Below, in pieces: positions 6,159 through 6,522 of a stretch of 6,522 bases of DNA. Both the position numbers and the translations under genes were made by a program. How positions within the stretch are numbered: the stretch's first letter is position 1; each line of letters opens with the position of its first letter. The stretch comes from Clostridiales bacterium (GTDB lineage: Bacteria; Bacillota; Clostridia; Oscillospirales; QAMX01): positions 1-6,522 of the forward strand of contig JAEERN010000184.1 of NCBI GenBank assembly GCA_016285815.1, given 5' to 3'. Under the pieces are notes generated by a model. The model searched no databases and was not told the origin of the DNA. It worked only from the letters and a program-made list of their open reading frames with translations.

Positions 6159-6174
6159 CGGGAAAGCTTTCCCG
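6159..6174. promoter_or_regulatory. 16-bp palindrome between divergent promoters, candidate operator
   Basis: CGGGAAAGCTTTCCCG is a perfect palindrome lying in the 38 bases between the two opposed -35 boxes, 13 bases from one and 9 from the other. The size and two-fold symmetry fit a dimeric regulator such as a LacI-type protein, but no regulator gene is in the window. It has no T-run and lies upstream of both transcripts, so it is not a terminator. Confidence 0.55.
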
Positions 6175-6183
6175 TGGGGCGGA

Positions 6184-6212
6184 TTGACAGGCGGGCGGCG
6201 GGGGAGTATAAT
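6184..6212 (+). promoter_or_regulatory. Consensus sigma-A promoter of the small membrane protein gene
   Basis: TTGACA (6184-6189), a 17-bp spacer and TATAAT (6207-6212) match the consensus at all 12 positions. Transcription would begin near 6219, leaving about 31 bases before the ATG at 6251. It is divergent to the glycosidase operon promoter. Confidence 0.92.
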
Positions 6213-6250
6213 ATAGAAAAACCAAAAGGAAAAGACGGGGTGCGTATACA

Positions 6251-6522
6251 ATGAATGTTCCGACCGGTTTTCTTGCCGTTCTCCTCGGCATCGTCCTCTG
6301 GCTGTTCTGCGTCGGCGTCATCGCGGCGCAGATGATCGTCGGCGTCGCGGCGGGCCGGCATCTGGCCGCCGACAAGGGGCTGGCCCCGGGGTTCAAGTGG
6401 TTCGGTCTGCTGGGGTGGCTGGGTCTGGTGATCCTGGCGTTTTTGCCCCGGAAAAACGCTCCGGCCGGGTCGGCGGCTTCTGCGCCGGCTCCGGTCCCGG
6501 CGGCTCCCGGTGCCCCGGCGAA
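6251..6522 (+). CDS. Small two-helix membrane protein with Ala/Pro-rich tail (3' partial)
   Basis: Function unknown. The frame is open from the ATG to the window end (90 full codons), so the C-terminus is missing. The first hydrophobic segment spans about residues 7-33, then a charged turn with GRHLAADKGLAPGFK, then a second hydrophobic segment at about 48-65 ending FLPRKN, and then an Ala/Pro-rich tail (APAGSAASAPAPVPAAPGAP). The pattern 'charged-KG-x-x-x-x-W/F-hydrophobic-LP' recalls small uncharacterised Firmicutes membrane proteins that often carry a further soluble part after the linker; this is recollection, not a search result. The likely ribosome contact is GGGGTG at 6237-6242, 8 bases before the ATG, which is weaker than the site of the divergent gene. 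A perfect consensus promoter lies directly upstream, supporting a real, well-transcribed gene despite the short visible part. Confidence 0.78.
   Translation, partial: MNVPTGFLAVLLGIVLWLFCVGVIAAQMIVGVAAGRHLAADKGLAPGFKWFGLLGWLGLVILAFLPRKNAPAGSAASAPAPVPAAPGAPA

Overview
The window looks like chromosomal DNA from a GC-rich Firmicute, most likely an uncultured gut- or rumen-type Clostridia. This rests on AGGAG-type ribosome binding sites, textbook sigma-A promoters (TTGACA-17-TATAAT), hairpin terminators, and BspA-type leucine-rich repeat proteins joined to fibronectin type III domains, which are common in that group. No RNA gene, CRISPR array, insertion sequence or phage gene is visible. No stretch over 300 bases lacks a gene.

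Layout: (1) 1-1772, the 3' part of a secreted LRR-Fn3 protein gene on the + strand, cut off by the window start inside its signal peptide, ending in a 16-bp hairpin terminator. (2) 1773-1995, an intergenic stretch with that terminator, an A/T-rich patch, and a good sigma-A promoter whose -10 box ends 64 bases before the next start codon. (3) 1996-3678, a second, complete LRR-Fn3 paralogue of 560 residues, ending in a near copy of the same terminator. That hairpin lies between convergent genes and probably serves both strands. (4) 3762-6081, a two-gene operon on the - strand: first a cytoplasmic compact GH36-type alpha-galactosidase-like enzyme (4513-6081), then a cytoplasmic glycerophosphodiester phosphodiesterase (3762-4484), 28 bases apart. 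(5) 6082-6250, a compact divergent promoter region with two perfect consensus promoters facing away from each other and a 16-bp perfect palindrome between them. (6) 6251 to the window end, the start of a small two-helix membrane protein on the + strand.

How the parts may work together: the two LRR-Fn3 proteins are probably exported surface or secreted binding proteins. Their last Fn3 domain and terminator are almost identical in DNA, while their LRR parts differ strongly in sequence and base composition. This points to a mosaic, exchanging paralogue family. The - strand operon pairs removal of an alpha-linked sugar with cleavage of a glycerophosphodiester, which could fit salvage of galactosylated glycerophosphate compounds such as deacylated phosphoglycolipids; that pathway is inference. 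The shared divergent control region suggests the operon and the small membrane protein may be co-regulated.
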